Positions 47,859 through 59,520 of a stretch of 64,000 nt of DNA are shown one piece after another. The notes below the pieces were generated by a model that saw only the letters and a list, made by a program, of their open reading frames with translations, was not told the origin of the DNA and did no database searches. The DNA is from Trichoplax adhaerens. Its lineage: Eukaryota; Placozoa; Uniplacotomia; Trichoplacea; Trichoplacidae. The stretch's first letter is position 1. Each line of letters starts with the position of its first letter. The stretch is from NCBI RefSeq assembly GCF_000150275.1, contig NW_002060953.1:1499407-1563406 (forward strand), read 5' to 3'. The position numbers and the translations under genes were made by a program.

Positions 47859-50573
47859 TCAGCCAAGTGGTGTAATTTTCGATTTAGTAATAGACTTATT
47901 AATCGATTCTGAAGGCTTTAAGTTAGCTACGTCTTTCTTTGCTCCAAATGAATAATTGGTTATGCTATTCAGCATACTTTGCTTCGAATTTAGTTCAGGC
48001 CGAAAATAAATAATATAAACTTTGGGTACGAATAAGCATAGGAATGGCGGCCCACTTAGTAGCAATGCAGTCAATGCAGCAATACTATCTGCCGTTTGGC
48101 CGGATAAAATGATGGTAACAGGGAAGCAACATAAACCGAAAACTGTAATCATTACTGATGAAAGATAAATATGCTTGGATTCGTTAAAGTTATCCGGTAA
48201 TGATCGCGTTTTATATGCCAAATATGTACAGGCTATACCTATTATAGCCATCCAAATTAATAGATTGATATCATTATAAGAATTTAAACCGTGGCAATAA
48301 AATTCAATTTGATTGTCTTTGGTGACAGCTTTGAAAACTATAAATGGATGAGCAAGGGTTAAGCATAGCAGAATTCCGTTGACTACAACTAAAACGCCAA
48401 AAATGATTAAAAGCTGATTCCTGTTCTTAGTTAAGATTGCAAATTTGCTTTTTCTTCTAACTGATCTTTTAAATATTATGAAAACTTGATTGACTTTACA
48501 AAATATGGTGATGTATGTCCCTGTGACATACGTAGTCATTAGAAATGCCCTTAGATTGCATACTTTATAGCTTGGAGGAAGTAGATGTAGCAATGAAGCT
48601 GGAATACTTAACGCGAAAAAGAAGAGTAAAACATTCATCAGGACAAAGTTAGATCCTTTAATAATCGGTGTTTGTCGGTGGAGAATAATAGTAATCCAAA
48701 TGAAAAGGAGACATAAGCAATAGACTGTTATTAAGGTGAGAATAATGATTATCATTGGACTTCGATAAAGTACATGCCCGTAGATTAAGGATAACGGTAA
48801 GCATTTCGTTTTATTCCTATTCGGTCGGGTAAAAGTTGGACATTCGGTACAATGTAGCTGGTTTGTCATATTCGATACGGTTTGCATTGGGCATGGAAGA
48901 CAGCGCCAGCAACAAGCCATGATATCTTGCTTTATGTTAGAATCCTGATATACATAATGGCCTGGAGGACAACCTGGCGAACATCGCGAAATAGGTATAT
49001 CATACCATGATCGCTTACCATTCCAAATTATTTTTTTAGGATCAACTCGCAGACCTTGCTTTTTATTCCAAGAGCCAATTTTAATGGCTGATACACCAAA
49101 TTCATTTTGATCAGCTATAGCTTGATAATTTATAATATCAAATGTCGATCCGACGTTGCCATTTTCATCGAAATTGAATTCCTTACTAGAAATGCTAGTG
49201 AATTTAACTTTACTTAATATATCATTAAATGATTGTTTCATTAGATTCCACTGACTTGGTGGAGGGCAACTAGTCGAATTACACCCTAAACCTTGATGAA
49301 GAGCATGACCAAAAGCTAATACTGCATCCATAACTAATATTGATATAGTATTTAATACGTAGAAAGGATCACGAATTTGAGGTATTATGTGAGCTAATTG
49401 ATGGCATGGACGCATCATTTTACCTGGACGATTTGGCCTAGTAGATAATATCTCATCCCAAATTTTTAAAAACCAAGGATTTACTTTATTATTGCAAAGG
49501 TTGAGTTGGAATAAATATTTGTCAAATCCACTGATAGCTTCACTATCAGAGGAAATACCAATTGCTCCTCCAATAATATCAGCGTTAATTGTCATGATCT
49601 TTGACGAATGCATCCAAGTATAAGTGCCAATAAAAGTTTTACCGGAAAAATTTCGATTCTGAGCTTCTTTGAAAAATTTGAATATTGCATGTTCATCACC
49701 TAATACCACTACCACTTGAGAGCGTGAATCTGATTTCATCTTCACGACAATATTCTTGAGTTGATTAGAAGTAGAATTTTGGTAAATCCGATATATGGCA
49801 GAATAGCATATCTTATGCGTATGATACGCATTAAACCGACTATTGCGAATCATGTTTTCGTCATCAGTTTCAGAGACTACGAAAGAGATCCAATTCCATT
49901 CAAATCTATGAACGATATCAAAGATATTTTGCATCTGAACTGAATGAGAGATGGAAGTACGGTAAAAGTATCGATAAATTAAGCGATCATTCAGCGAGTT
50001 GTCGAAGGAATGATAACTAATTTGAGGAATTTTGATGCTGCTAGTTAAAGCCGCCGTTAAAAGTGTAATGGCATTTAATTTAGCGCCAATAACACCCGCA
50101 ATTGAATTTTCTCGAAGCATTGGACTACTCATCGTTTTTTGAAGTAGATCTATTACGGTATCGACGTTAGTTTCTGTTAATGAGTCATTATTGCGAGATA
50201 ATATTTGATGATGTCCTTGCATGATGATATTGGAAATAACATTGGCCAAAGTAATATCAGCAGATGAACACGAATCGAGCAATGTCCATCCCATAGTAAT
50301 GCCTGGTAATAGCGAGGGATTCCGATTTATCAAGTAATCAATCGCATAAATCATGGCTTGAGTATACTGAACATCCTTATGCCTAAGATGCATGCATTGA
50401 TCTGCTGTTTTGTTATATGTTTCTGAATTTGCAAAAATACCCAACAACATGATCTGACCGGGCTTCATAGTATATTGAAGTGAATTTTGCTTGCTTTCCG
50501 CCAAACTCCAGATATGGCATAGCAAGACTAGAACAATCTTCAAATGTAAATACTCGATGCATTTAACTTTCAT
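47859..50573 (-). CDS. Class C GPCR, array member C
   Basis: Intact 904-residue receptor, start ATG at 50573 with A at -3, signal peptide about residues 1-27. The flytrap domain starts at about 38 and includes the C60/C102 pair. The lobe-1 insertion before GVIGAKL is long and low in conservation. NCD3G linker: CSPGCPPGHYVY, CCWRCLPC, CTECP. The membrane part has TPIIKGSNFVLMN, FCKVNQVFIIF, SLPDNFNESKHIYLSS and FVPKVYIIYFRPELN. Helix 7 has FVPK as in metabotropic glutamate receptors, where the other members have FLPK. Its loop-3 motif is identical to that of B, pointing to B and C as a subgroup. Serine and lysine dominate the short C-terminal tail. No introns are apparent. Confidence 0.94.
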   Translation of the reverse strand: MKVKCIEYLHLKIVLVLLCHIWSLAESKQNSLQYTMKPGQIMLLGIFANSETYNKTADQCMHLRHKDVQYTQAMIYAIDYLINRNPSLLPGITMGWTLLDSCSSADITLANVISNIIMQGHHQILSRNNDSLTETNVDTVIDLLQKTMSSPMLRENSIAGVIGAKLNAITLLTAALTSSIKIPQISYHSFDNSLNDRLIYRYFYRTSISHSVQMQNIFDIVHRFEWNWISFVVSETDDENMIRNSRFNAYHTHKICYSAIYRIYQNSTSNQLKNIVVKMKSDSRSQVVVVLGDEHAIFKFFKEAQNRNFSGKTFIGTYTWMHSSKIMTINADIIGGAIGISSDSEAISGFDKYLFQLNLCNNKVNPWFLKIWDEILSTRPNRPGKMMRPCHQLAHIIPQIRDPFYVLNTISILVMDAVLAFGHALHQGLGCNSTSCPPPSQWNLMKQSFNDILSKVKFTSISSKEFNFDENGNVGSTFDIINYQAIADQNEFGVSAIKIGSWNKKQGLRVDPKKIIWNGKRSWYDIPISRCSPGCPPGHYVYQDSNIKQDIMACCWRCLPCPMQTVSNMTNQLHCTECPTFTRPNRNKTKCLPLSLIYGHVLYRSPMIIIILTLITVYCLCLLFIWITIILHRQTPIIKGSNFVLMNVLLFFFALSIPASLLHLLPPSYKVCNLRAFLMTTYVTGTYITIFCKVNQVFIIFKRSVRRKSKFAILTKNRNQLLIIFGVLVVVNGILLCLTLAHPFIVFKAVTKDNQIEFYCHGLNSYNDINLLIWMAIIGIACTYLAYKTRSLPDNFNESKHIYLSSVMITVFGLCCFPVTIILSGQTADSIAALTALLLSGPPFLCLFVPKVYIIYFRPELNSKQSMLNSITNYSFGAKKDVANLKPSESINKSITKSKITPLG

Positions 50574-52570
50574 TTTTCTCCGACTGCTACGAAAGATTTA
50601 AAAGCTTTACACACCGACTGTTGTTACAAAAATTTCCCAAGTTAGAATATTTCAACAAAGAAGAGGCTAACGACTTCTCTTGATTTTAAATGTTATAGTT
50701 TTAGATTGCAAAGTAATTTATTGCAATACTTTGATGATACACACCTGGGCTAAAACTATTTATTTATCCAGAAATAAAAGTTGCAGATGTGATCTTAAGT
50801 ACAATCTATTTAGCTTTTATGATTAATAATTAGTAGCACAAATTTAAGCTTTAATTATACCCTTGATTAATTAATATCTCCTAATAAAGGAACCTAAAAT
50901 AGTTAAGCATTCCGGCTTTGATATACGAAATGTTTACATTTAAAGCGATCTTTAACTTGATACATAACAAAAGCGTAAATGACATACATTGATATTTTTA
51001 AGAGACCTACTTAGAGAGAATTTAGAAATGCGTAATTACATCACAAAATTGATGTTTACGGATGCATAGTACTTTCCGTAAAAATAATGAATAATATCTG
51101 GCCATTTTAAATAACTGAGCAGACAGCTAGCTCTACCTACAATTTATTAAAATGATAACTTTAAATTATCATTTCTACCTATACAATTGATGCCATATTA
51201 AAATTTATATTAGGGCATTAAATAATGCTTTGGAAATGGCAGGTATTAAAGGAAAGCATTTAAGTTCATAAATGTAACTTAATTTAGTAACTCTGATAAA
51301 ACGAGTATAAAATTTTAAACTAGGTAGAAAGTTAGAACATTATTAGATCTTCATATAAAATTACACTACACCCAGCTCCACTCTAGCTGATTGCAATTTT
51401 TAGACAGAACTAATAATCTAATTTTACCTGCTTGTACACTCTTCGTAACATTTGCAGCTACTATCAGTATAGCAACGTTCTACCTTATATTAAAATAATG
51501 CTGATTAATTATTATTATTAAAAATATTTTACGGTCGATCACCTATATCAAATATAGAAATAGCTTCAGTATTTACCTAGACGTTATTTCTGCCTGCCCA
51601 AGTACAATGAATTATCCATATCTAAATATACTCGTATATGTATAGTGGATAAGTTCTTAGATTCGCAATCCTATAATTTTAAATTTGAGTTATCAAAGTA
51701 TAGTTAATCTCTAATGTGTTACAAACAGTCTGCACAGTATTTTATTGACTTTAAAGGTAGCATTTATTGCATCCGTTAGCCGTAAAAGAATTTTAATTTC
51801 TTCTTGTCATAAGAACAGTCATAAATGGCTAAAATTAAACCCGATATTAGCTTGTATCAAACAATTTAATACGAATTATACACATTTGTACAATGCCTAA
51901 TAACAGTTCTTAATATGGCTATTATCTACAGCCTTATAGAACGCAAACTGTAGTATATGAGAGTTGTTTATCATATCAGTTATAATTTACAATTACTTCA
52001 TTAAGGCATACAATTCTGTACTGCACTACTATCACTGTTTTCCTTAACATATAAATACTGTGAATAATTAAAATCATTACGAAATAACCTCTATTTTTAC
52101 CTCTAGAATCAATCGTAACTCACTGCCCTACCGCATATGATCATCAGTGCTTTAAAATAAAATCTTCAGTTGAAGTCTATGGCTATATGCTACTAAATAC
52201 AAGCAATGCTACCGTACAGTATGTTTTATATGGCTCATACTAAGTTACTTTATAGTTCAACCTATCAAAATTATGCAGTATCAACAGAATTATCAATAGC
52301 ACGAATCAATGAGAAAGTACCGAAGAGACTTTGTCGACACGGTCTATAAAACTTTCATTACTGACATCAGGCTATTAAATCTTTATGGATATTTCATTAT
52401 GGAATTATGACTAAAATGTTGACTAGGATGATTGAAGATTGCTTAATTAAAACTAAATAGACTTCACTAGATAGGAGAAATGTTAAAAAAAGAAGGCTAA
52501 AAAAGTCTTAATTTCTACCAAGCTTAATCAAATTATTATATATAATTAGATTATTTCATAACAACGGTTA
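50574..52570. other. 5' flank of receptor C
   Basis: AT-rich, no gene recognised. From about 51.4 kb the plus strand has more C than G, as in the adjoining solo LTR, but I could not tie this to a defined element. Confidence 0.45.
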
Positions 52571-52575
52571 CCATC

Positions 52576-53126
52576 TCTCACAATTTCACTTCTTCGACTA
52601 GGTAACGTACAGTAAAAGTCTATAAGTAGCTACTGACTTAAACGCACTTTTGCCTAACGTTAAACATACACAGTAAAATACAGTAACGATGAAACTTTTA
52701 TTAACAAAAATACATCTTCAACTTTTACCACCCCACTCAACTCAAATGTTCCCGTTTACATAGGAACCGTCTAATTTGTAAACAACAACAGTATTTTTAT
52801 TATACCTTACTAGGAGAAACATCTCGAGTTGAGATATTCCTTACATAGCTTTTACATTAGTAAATATTTTGAATCTCTTACTCATACTTAATCTTAATCT
52901 AAGTTCGTAGGTTGTCTAATTCAACTATCATCAACTAGAACTTGAATCATCTTACTGCTATCTATCACACAATAAAAATCAATATCAAATATGTAATGAA
53001 CGATTACAAACAACATCCACGTTAAGGCATTACTTATCTTACCTAGCGCTACAAATATGGATATTCTCCATACTAGCTACTACTGTACTTATTAAACTAT
53101 CCTAAAGACAAGGCAACACCGTCACA
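52576..53126 (-). mobile_element. Solo LTR (family copy 4)
   Basis: Flanked by a perfect 5-bp target duplication, CCATC (52571-52575 and 53127-53131). Plus-strand ends are TCTCACAATTTCACTTC, a mutated version of the family end TGTCACAAACCAGCTTC, and CACCGTCACA. The internal block GACTTAAACGC, followed after about ten bases by ACGTTAAACA, is shared with the copy at 17824. It lies 190 bp beyond the stop codon of receptor D, on the same strand, and shows marked C-over-G skew on the plus strand. It is an older, more diverged member. No internal retrotransposon sequence adjoins it. Confidence 0.8.
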
Positions 53127-53312
53127 CCATCAATTTACGAAATTAGACATTTCTAAAATTTTTGAAATTATAGTAGAATATCAAATAAGTAGTTTATACG
53201 TATAATTATCTGATTGCAGATATAGAAAGTACTGTATGTGATCTCCGAGTTCTTTCTCCTATTCTCGCAACATATCTAGTCGTATTTATACATCACTCAT
53301 CCCAGAATACAC

Positions 53313-56033
53313 TTAGCTGCTGGACGATTTTTGATCTTGACTATTAGAAGGTGGAGGTGAACCAATACCTGGTTCAATATTCCCAGAGGTAGGATATGGC
53401 TTGATGGTATTAAAGTTATAATTTGTAATACTAGCCATTGTTTCTTGTCGAGTGTTTAATTCTGATCGAAAGTAGATAATGTACATTTTGGGAAGAAATA
53501 AACACAATAGTGGCAATAGCCCGAAAAAAAGGATAGAAAGTGCCATAACTTGATTGGCATGAACACTAGGAATGACCAACGCTGTCGAAATAGTACAAAA
53601 ACTAACAGCTACGATCAATATTGATGTCAAATAAATATATCTAGACTCATTAAAATTTTCAGGTAACGAACGTGATCTGAACGCTAAAATTAAACAAGCC
53701 GTACCAATTATTCCTAACCATACTGACAAATTAATCGCGCTAAAATTATTCGGAATTTTACATCGCAATTGCATTTTCTGTTCTGGTGCCTGTATCTGTT
53801 CAACACTAATGGGTAAAAGTAAATTTAAACACAGTAAAATTCCATTTACAATAGCTAATACGATAAAAATAAGCATCGCTTGGCTACTATTTCGAGTAAA
53901 TCGTACAATCCTTGCTTTCTTGTAGACGGCATTTTTAAAGATTAAGGATACTTGGTTAGTTTTGCTAAATATGGTTATAAATATGCCGACTTGGGCAGTC
54001 GTCGATGCAAACATTCTTAACCGACAAATTGTGGCTGACGAAGGCAATAGATAAAGAAACGAGGCAGGAATACACGCCACGAGAAAAAAAAGCAACAAAT
54101 TTGTTAATATGAAATTTGAACCTTTGACGACAGGAGTGTGCCTATAAATAATCATAGCTATCCAAATGATGACAGTAGCAATCAAGTAGAATGCGGTTAT
54201 GACATAAAATGTAATAGATATAGAGCTGCCAAATTCGAACTGAGCAAACGGAAGATCAATGCATTCTGTATGATTAGAGTTTGATTGAGTTAAACTAGGA
54301 CAACGTTTGCAATTATGAGAATTTGTGATATTGGAAATCATATTGCTAGGGCATTTTTGACATTCCCAGCAGCAGGGGCGCATTGATAGTGAAATATTTT
54401 GATCATGATATAGGTAATACCCGGAAGGACAATCGCTAGAACATCTTGCTATCGGAATATCGCTCCATGATTGCTTTCCATTCCAGAAAATTTTATCCTT
54501 TTTAATAACTAAACCTTGTTGCTTATTCCAATATCCTATTTTAACACCTTTAACTTTTCTTCCTGGGATAGACGTTTCCTCTTGTAAATTAGTTATGTCG
54601 AAGGAAAACTGGATTGCACCATCAGATTGAAATGCTATATCTGGACTAGTAAATCCAGAAAATTGTATCTTACCAAGAACTTTATTAAGTTCTTGAAGAT
54701 TGAAAATATTTTTTCGTTGATTTAGACAGTAGGTTTCATTGCAACCCAGCAAGTTGTGTAATGCTTGTGCAAATGCTAAAGCTGAATCGATAACATGTCC
54801 AGAGATAAAATCGACTACGTAGTGCGATTTAAGATATTCTTTTAAGCTAGGATTGACTGTACAATTTCGCATGGTTTTATGTGCATTTACTCCCATGTCC
54901 GTTAATTTTTGATGCCATAATTGTAGAAACCAAGGATTTTGCTTGTTGTTACAAAAGTCCAGTTGGTCAAGGTAGTCAGCAAATTTGAGCAATGAATTAC
55001 TATTAAATGTTGAGCCTATTGCGCCTCCAATTATATCGGCTCTAATAGTATGGACCCTAGCTGAACTCAACCAGCCATAAGTACCCAAGAACGTTTTTCC
55101 TGTTATATTATAAGCTTCAGCTTGTTTAAGTAAATCATAAATGATCGGTTCACTACCGAATAATGCTATCACTGACGACTTAGATTGATTTTTCCATCCA
55201 AGGACAATCTCTTTTAAATCCGATATCGTATAATTATCATAAATTTTTGCCAAATCTTCAAAACATATACCAACATCTTGTGAGATTAAAGGAAGAAAGG
55301 CTGCAGAATTGTCTATCATAACGGTACCGGCAATAACAACAGATATCCAATTCCAATTAAAGAATTTTATCAGGTCAAAAATAGCCCGCTTATGTACTCT
55401 TGCTGCGGCAGAAATACGATAAAAATAGGGAAAAAGATCACGATTACTTAGCAGTGAAGCGAAGGAACTATAGCTAATTTGAGAGTAACCAAGACTACTA
55501 GTAAGCGAAGCTAAAGAAATTGTAATAGAATCTGTTCTTTCACCGATAATCCCAACAACTTGTCCACCTGGAACGGTTGTACTGTTAATAAAGGATTCAC
55601 TACATATGTTGTTTGTAACAGTGTTAAAAACATTTAAATTTTCATATTGTGCTAAAGTAGCTCGGTGTTGAATATCTTGTACAAGAACAGCAGCTAGTTT
55701 TGCCGTAGCTCTTTCTCGTGACGAACAGGCATCAATTAAGTGATAGCAAAGTCTGATACCAGGCAATAACGTGGAATTAGAATTGATCAATTTATCTACG
55801 GCATAGATCATAGCTTGTGAATATTGTATTTCTATCGGCTTTAGTCCTTCACATTGTTGAGTAGTAACATTAAAGTACAAGGAATTGGAAAAAATACCAA
55901 TTAGCTGAAAATCGCACGATCTACGTAGCGCTAATTGCGATGAACCACGACAGACTTTACTGAAAAAAGACTGATGTATGATAGATAAGTTTAATAGTGT
56001 AGCAATCCAACTTGAAATGCTTGAATATTTCAT
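53313..56033 (-). CDS. Class C GPCR, array member D
   Basis: Intact 906-residue receptor, start ATG at 56033 in the context ATCATGA. A hydrophobic signal peptide is followed by extra cysteines (C28, C40) before the flytrap domain. The C61/C103 pair is present and C96 is an additional cysteine. The linker has CSSDCPSGYYLY, CCWECQKC and CKRCP. The membrane region has TPVVKGSNFILTN, FSKTNQVSLIF (S in place of the usual C), SLPENFNESRYIYLTS and FLPKMYIIYFRSELN. The tail is rich in proline and serine. It is closest to receptor E: both have NISLS-RPCCW in the linker, LASLTSSLGYSQISY in lobe 1 and an extra lobe-1 cysteine before GE, so they form a second subgroup. The solo LTR at 52576 sits just 3' of it. 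Confidence 0.94.
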   Translation of the reverse strand: MKYSSISSWIATLLNLSIIHQSFFSKVCRGSSQLALRRSCDFQLIGIFSNSLYFNVTTQQCEGLKPIEIQYSQAMIYAVDKLINSNSTLLPGIRLCYHLIDACSSRERATAKLAAVLVQDIQHRATLAQYENLNVFNTVTNNICSESFINSTTVPGGQVVGIIGERTDSITISLASLTSSLGYSQISYSSFASLLSNRDLFPYFYRISAAARVHKRAIFDLIKFFNWNWISVVIAGTVMIDNSAAFLPLISQDVGICFEDLAKIYDNYTISDLKEIVLGWKNQSKSSVIALFGSEPIIYDLLKQAEAYNITGKTFLGTYGWLSSARVHTIRADIIGGAIGSTFNSNSLLKFADYLDQLDFCNNKQNPWFLQLWHQKLTDMGVNAHKTMRNCTVNPSLKEYLKSHYVVDFISGHVIDSALAFAQALHNLLGCNETYCLNQRKNIFNLQELNKVLGKIQFSGFTSPDIAFQSDGAIQFSFDITNLQEETSIPGRKVKGVKIGYWNKQQGLVIKKDKIFWNGKQSWSDIPIARCSSDCPSGYYLYHDQNISLSMRPCCWECQKCPSNMISNITNSHNCKRCPSLTQSNSNHTECIDLPFAQFEFGSSISITFYVITAFYLIATVIIWIAMIIYRHTPVVKGSNFILTNLLLFFLVACIPASFLYLLPSSATICRLRMFASTTAQVGIFITIFSKTNQVSLIFKNAVYKKARIVRFTRNSSQAMLIFIVLAIVNGILLCLNLLLPISVEQIQAPEQKMQLRCKIPNNFSAINLSVWLGIIGTACLILAFRSRSLPENFNESRYIYLTSILIVAVSFCTISTALVIPSVHANQVMALSILFFGLLPLLCLFLPKMYIIYFRSELNTRQETMASITNYNFNTIKPYPTSGNIEPGIGSPPPSNSQDQKSSSS

Positions 56034-57903
56034 GATTGATATTATCCAACTAAATCAGTATCAGGATATTCTATTACTGTATACGATCCAAATCTCTAAC
56101 ACAAATGAAATGTATTTTACCAGGAACCAAACAGAAGCATATAAACACTGTAGGCTAGTACAATAAATTGATGTTTTATTGTGACGTTGTAGGGATCGTT
56201 TCGTCGTTAATTAAAATTTTAATTAGTAGTCTCGCCATTGAATGGAAAGTAAACCATAAGGGCCATAGTAGAAACAACAGTAATGATGACTTACTACTAA
56301 TGCAATTATGTGACATTGTATCTTTAAATTAAAATCTTGAATGAAACATCAAGGATCAACGTTAGTATTCAATTAAGGAAATCATAATACAGTTCAAGCC
56401 CTTATTCTGTTAGGACTAGATGATATTAGGTTAGTAATTTATTTTATTTTATGTTGTCACTGTTGGTGATCTTGTACTAGTTTATCACCAATTTCTAGAT
56501 ATAGAATATATCTAATAATAGGTATTTGTAGATTCTGTGAGTTGGAATACATGTATAATGCTTTTGCACTAGAACGATGACAGAGGAGCAGTAATTGCAT
56601 AGGAACATCATTAATTAATAAAATTCAAGGGCATTAAAAAATCAGTAGCTATTCGATTCTTAAATTTCGTTGCTAGCGATATAATTTTCAATAATTTAAG
56701 ACAGCAGTTAGCCAGTTTATGATTTTTGCTCTAAATTAACATTAATCGAAACAAAGTAAGACTGACTTAAGACTTTAATTGTTAATTGAAAAGCTAATTG
56801 CCTCTATTAGATACAATAGAGAAGTCTATTCTAAGTATTCTAGCATCCTTGATAGATAACTAAACTTTTATTTTTATAAACGTAAACCGTATAGTGATAA
56901 AGTATCTTCAAAATAGTAGAATATGAACAAGTGTTTCTCGTAAAATTTATTTTTTGTAGCATAAAATGTGATTTGTCTAAAATCACAAGCTGGCTATCTT
57001 CAGTTTTACATGTTTCCACACACTTCAACGAAATCCATCGTTGAAGTACAACTGGTTACACGCCTATTTTAGGTAACTCAATCATATCTCATTGATATAG
57101 TCGCAAAATCAAGAAAAAGTTCAATATCGATCGATCTATTGTGAATAACCTTTACTAATTAAGCCATCACGATGAATTCTTCATAATGTCAACTTAGTGC
57201 AATCGTCAAATATCTAATAGTCGCAAACTATATTTATGGCTGCAAAAGTCAACTATCCGTATCGTAATTATATCACCTTAGAACAGATATTAGTACAATC
57301 GTACGATCGAACGTCCAATTTCAATTACTTTCCTGCAATTTTATAGTCTTTTAATCGCAAGCTAATTGAGGACCGTATCGTACACTCCAAAAAATCAAGT
57401 TAATTCCAGCGTAAATGGGCTTAGTCAGAATTATGAAAACTGCGATCAATCTCAAGTTGCCAATGTATCTGTTATAGTCATTCATATTTCATGCGATTCT
57501 TATGCGATCCATTAAGTCCAGCAATAAATCGCATATTATTTTCAAGTATGGAAGTCTAGAACGTAAGAAACGCTCGAAATCATAGCGGCAATGATTTAAA
57601 AGGTTTGTCTTAGTCCGATGAATTATAGTATATAAGTTTACAACACACCTTCAGTACGGAAGCCTTAAGTGATGATTTAATTAAGACGCTAGACAGATGG
57701 ATTGTATAGATAATAATAATTTTATGCTGGTCTATTGCAGTCGAATTTTAAAATGTATGTCATGACCAAGTATTAGTCTTTTACTGTAACTATAGGTTCG
57801 CGACCTCCAACTCTTAATGTGAGTTGTTTAAGTTGAACAAATCCTTTTGATACGCAATAAACCGTCACAACCGAGAGAGCAGTTTTAAAACCTCATTTAC
57901 TAT
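56034..57903. other. 5' flank of receptor D
   Basis: AT-rich, no intact gene. The part near 57700-57900 may be the far 3' end of decayed copy 3, interrupted by the solo LTR at 57909, but similarity to helix 7 is too weak to call. A possible second LTR-like end, ACCGTCACA, lies near 57865. Confidence 0.4.
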
Positions 57904-57908
57904 TCCGT

Positions 57909-58538
57909 TGTGACAGTGCTATATACTGTATTAGAGTAAAAATATCTATGTTAGGATAATTCTGCTAGACTATCCTTATTTGGTTAACTTCTAATTTGGA
58001 TATACTGTGTGTTAATATAGCACTGACTTTTTATGACAGTGACACTTATACACATACTGAAATTAATAGTTATAATAGGGAATGCAAATCATCTGCTTAC
58101 AGTTCGAATCATTGTGATTGTAATTTACTTATGGTAGATTGTAAATTATCATGGAAATGTTCCGAGATAGGACATATCGTAATCTGGCTATTCCGTATTA
58201 GTCATTACATGTCTATGTTCATAAATCCTGTTGTCTGCATTAAGGGAGCAGTAGCTAAAATTAATATCTAGTTCAGTAAATGATTCCAATGTTAATTGTA
58301 TTAACTACGACTCTTGAACTGTTGAGGAATAGTATATAAATGCAGTATATCGTGTAATAAAGTGGATTCTGAAACTTAGTGTTTAACGTAAAATACGAGG
58401 CGTCTAAGTCTTTGTGTAGTCTGCTAGTAGAGCAAAAGTGTTTGTGATAGAGCAGATATCGTTCCTTGATACGTGGTTCAAGGAATTGACTTATTGATCG
58501 CACATTACGTTATCTTGTTCCAAAGCTGTTTCGTGACA
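57909..58538 (+). mobile_element. Solo LTR (family copy 5, best preserved)
   Basis: Begins TGTGACAGTGC and ends CTGTTTCGTGACA, so it has TG...CA ends, and is flanked by the perfect 5-bp duplication TCCGT (57904-57908 and 58539-58543). It is 630 bp, the longest copy. A TATATAAA box at 58333-58340 and an AATAAA at 58356-58361 lie in the 3' half, as expected for the U3/R region, and give plus-strand orientation. It is the reverse complement of the copy at 17824-18386 with moderate divergence. An open frame of 91 codons (57996-58271) in U3 has no known character and is not called. The element sits directly at the 3' edge of decayed receptor copy 3. Confidence 0.92.
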
Positions 58539-58584
58539 TCCGTCTATTCGTGAGAGTGAATTCAATGTTCACCTCTCATATAAT

Positions 58585-59520
58585 CGGTCGAAAACGGTCA
58601 AGATGAAACCTTGATACGATAGAATGATAAATTTAGATTCATTCGCAGTTTTTGGTAATGAACAAGCAGATATAACTTTTATAGCCTTACCATTAAATTA
58701 ACGATATTTTCCTGATTCGAAATGTAGTACTATAATTGAAGTCGATTTTATGGAGCATAGTCAAATACACAGAACCAAATTGAGATAGGGGAAAATGTCA
58801 CCAATAATTGCTTTTGCAACGACAATCAGTATAACTTTACAACTGCTCTGAATAAAACAACAATGCATGCTTTCTTTTCGAGAGTTTCTTAAATCTTAAG
58901 AATAAATTATTTGTTTTACAAAATAGGGTTATAGATATATTGGCTTGGTGAGTAGTCCATGTAAATACTCTTACTTTGCTAGTCAAACTTGACAGAGGTA
59001 TTAAATGAAGAATTACCGTTAAATACTCCCTGTTACGAACGATAATAGAACGCTAACTATAATGAAATTAGATTCCTTAATTGCTGCTATATCTATGCGA
59101 ACGATTATAGGAAATGAGTATTTTACTGAAAAATTTGAAGCATGTTTGGCAGTAATGTAGATTCGTAAGCATTAGAAGATCATATTGTAGAATTACTCTC
59201 GATATATTCAATGATATGAACGTGTATAATTAATGATGGTAAGATAGTTTGATCTTGATATATATTGCATCTAGAAGAATGGTATTAATAATGCCTCAAC
59301 AAAGGTACTTCAAGCCGTGAGCGAGTTTCATTCCATGTTATTTTCTATTCATTTAATAAACAAAATGAGACCAAAGCAACTCCAATTTATTTCATTATCT
59401 TATGTAATAATTTTAACTTTCGATAATGAAATTGAAGATTCTACTCGTAAATTAGCCACGTTAAAATAGAAATTATTCAAACCCTTGCATCTAAATTCAA
59501 TATCTGGCCGTAGTAGCCCC
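58585..59520 (-). pseudogene. Decayed class C GPCR, copy 3
   Basis: Nucleotide similarity to receptor E, in the same order and strand, but without a usable frame. 58627-58660 matches the loop-3 LPENFNES region (61660-61700 in E). 58900-58990 matches the KTNQVSLIF and helix 3 region (61930-62050). 59030-59130 matches the region of helices 1-2. 59230-59400 matches the linker and the motif before it, including the FHSMLFSIHL-type remnant of the W-NGNRSW segment. 59480-59515 matches the end of the flytrap domain. The rest of the flytrap domain is not recognisable. On the 3' side the copy meets the solo LTR, so the helix 7 and tail part is lost or displaced. Confidence 0.75.

Noticed and set aside
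57850-57915. Inverted pair CGTCACAACCG / CGTTGTGACAG at the left edge of the LTR as a terminal inverted repeat
   Set aside because: The perfect TCCGT duplication places the element start inside the right-hand half, so the pairing is probably coincidental or a remnant of another LTR end.
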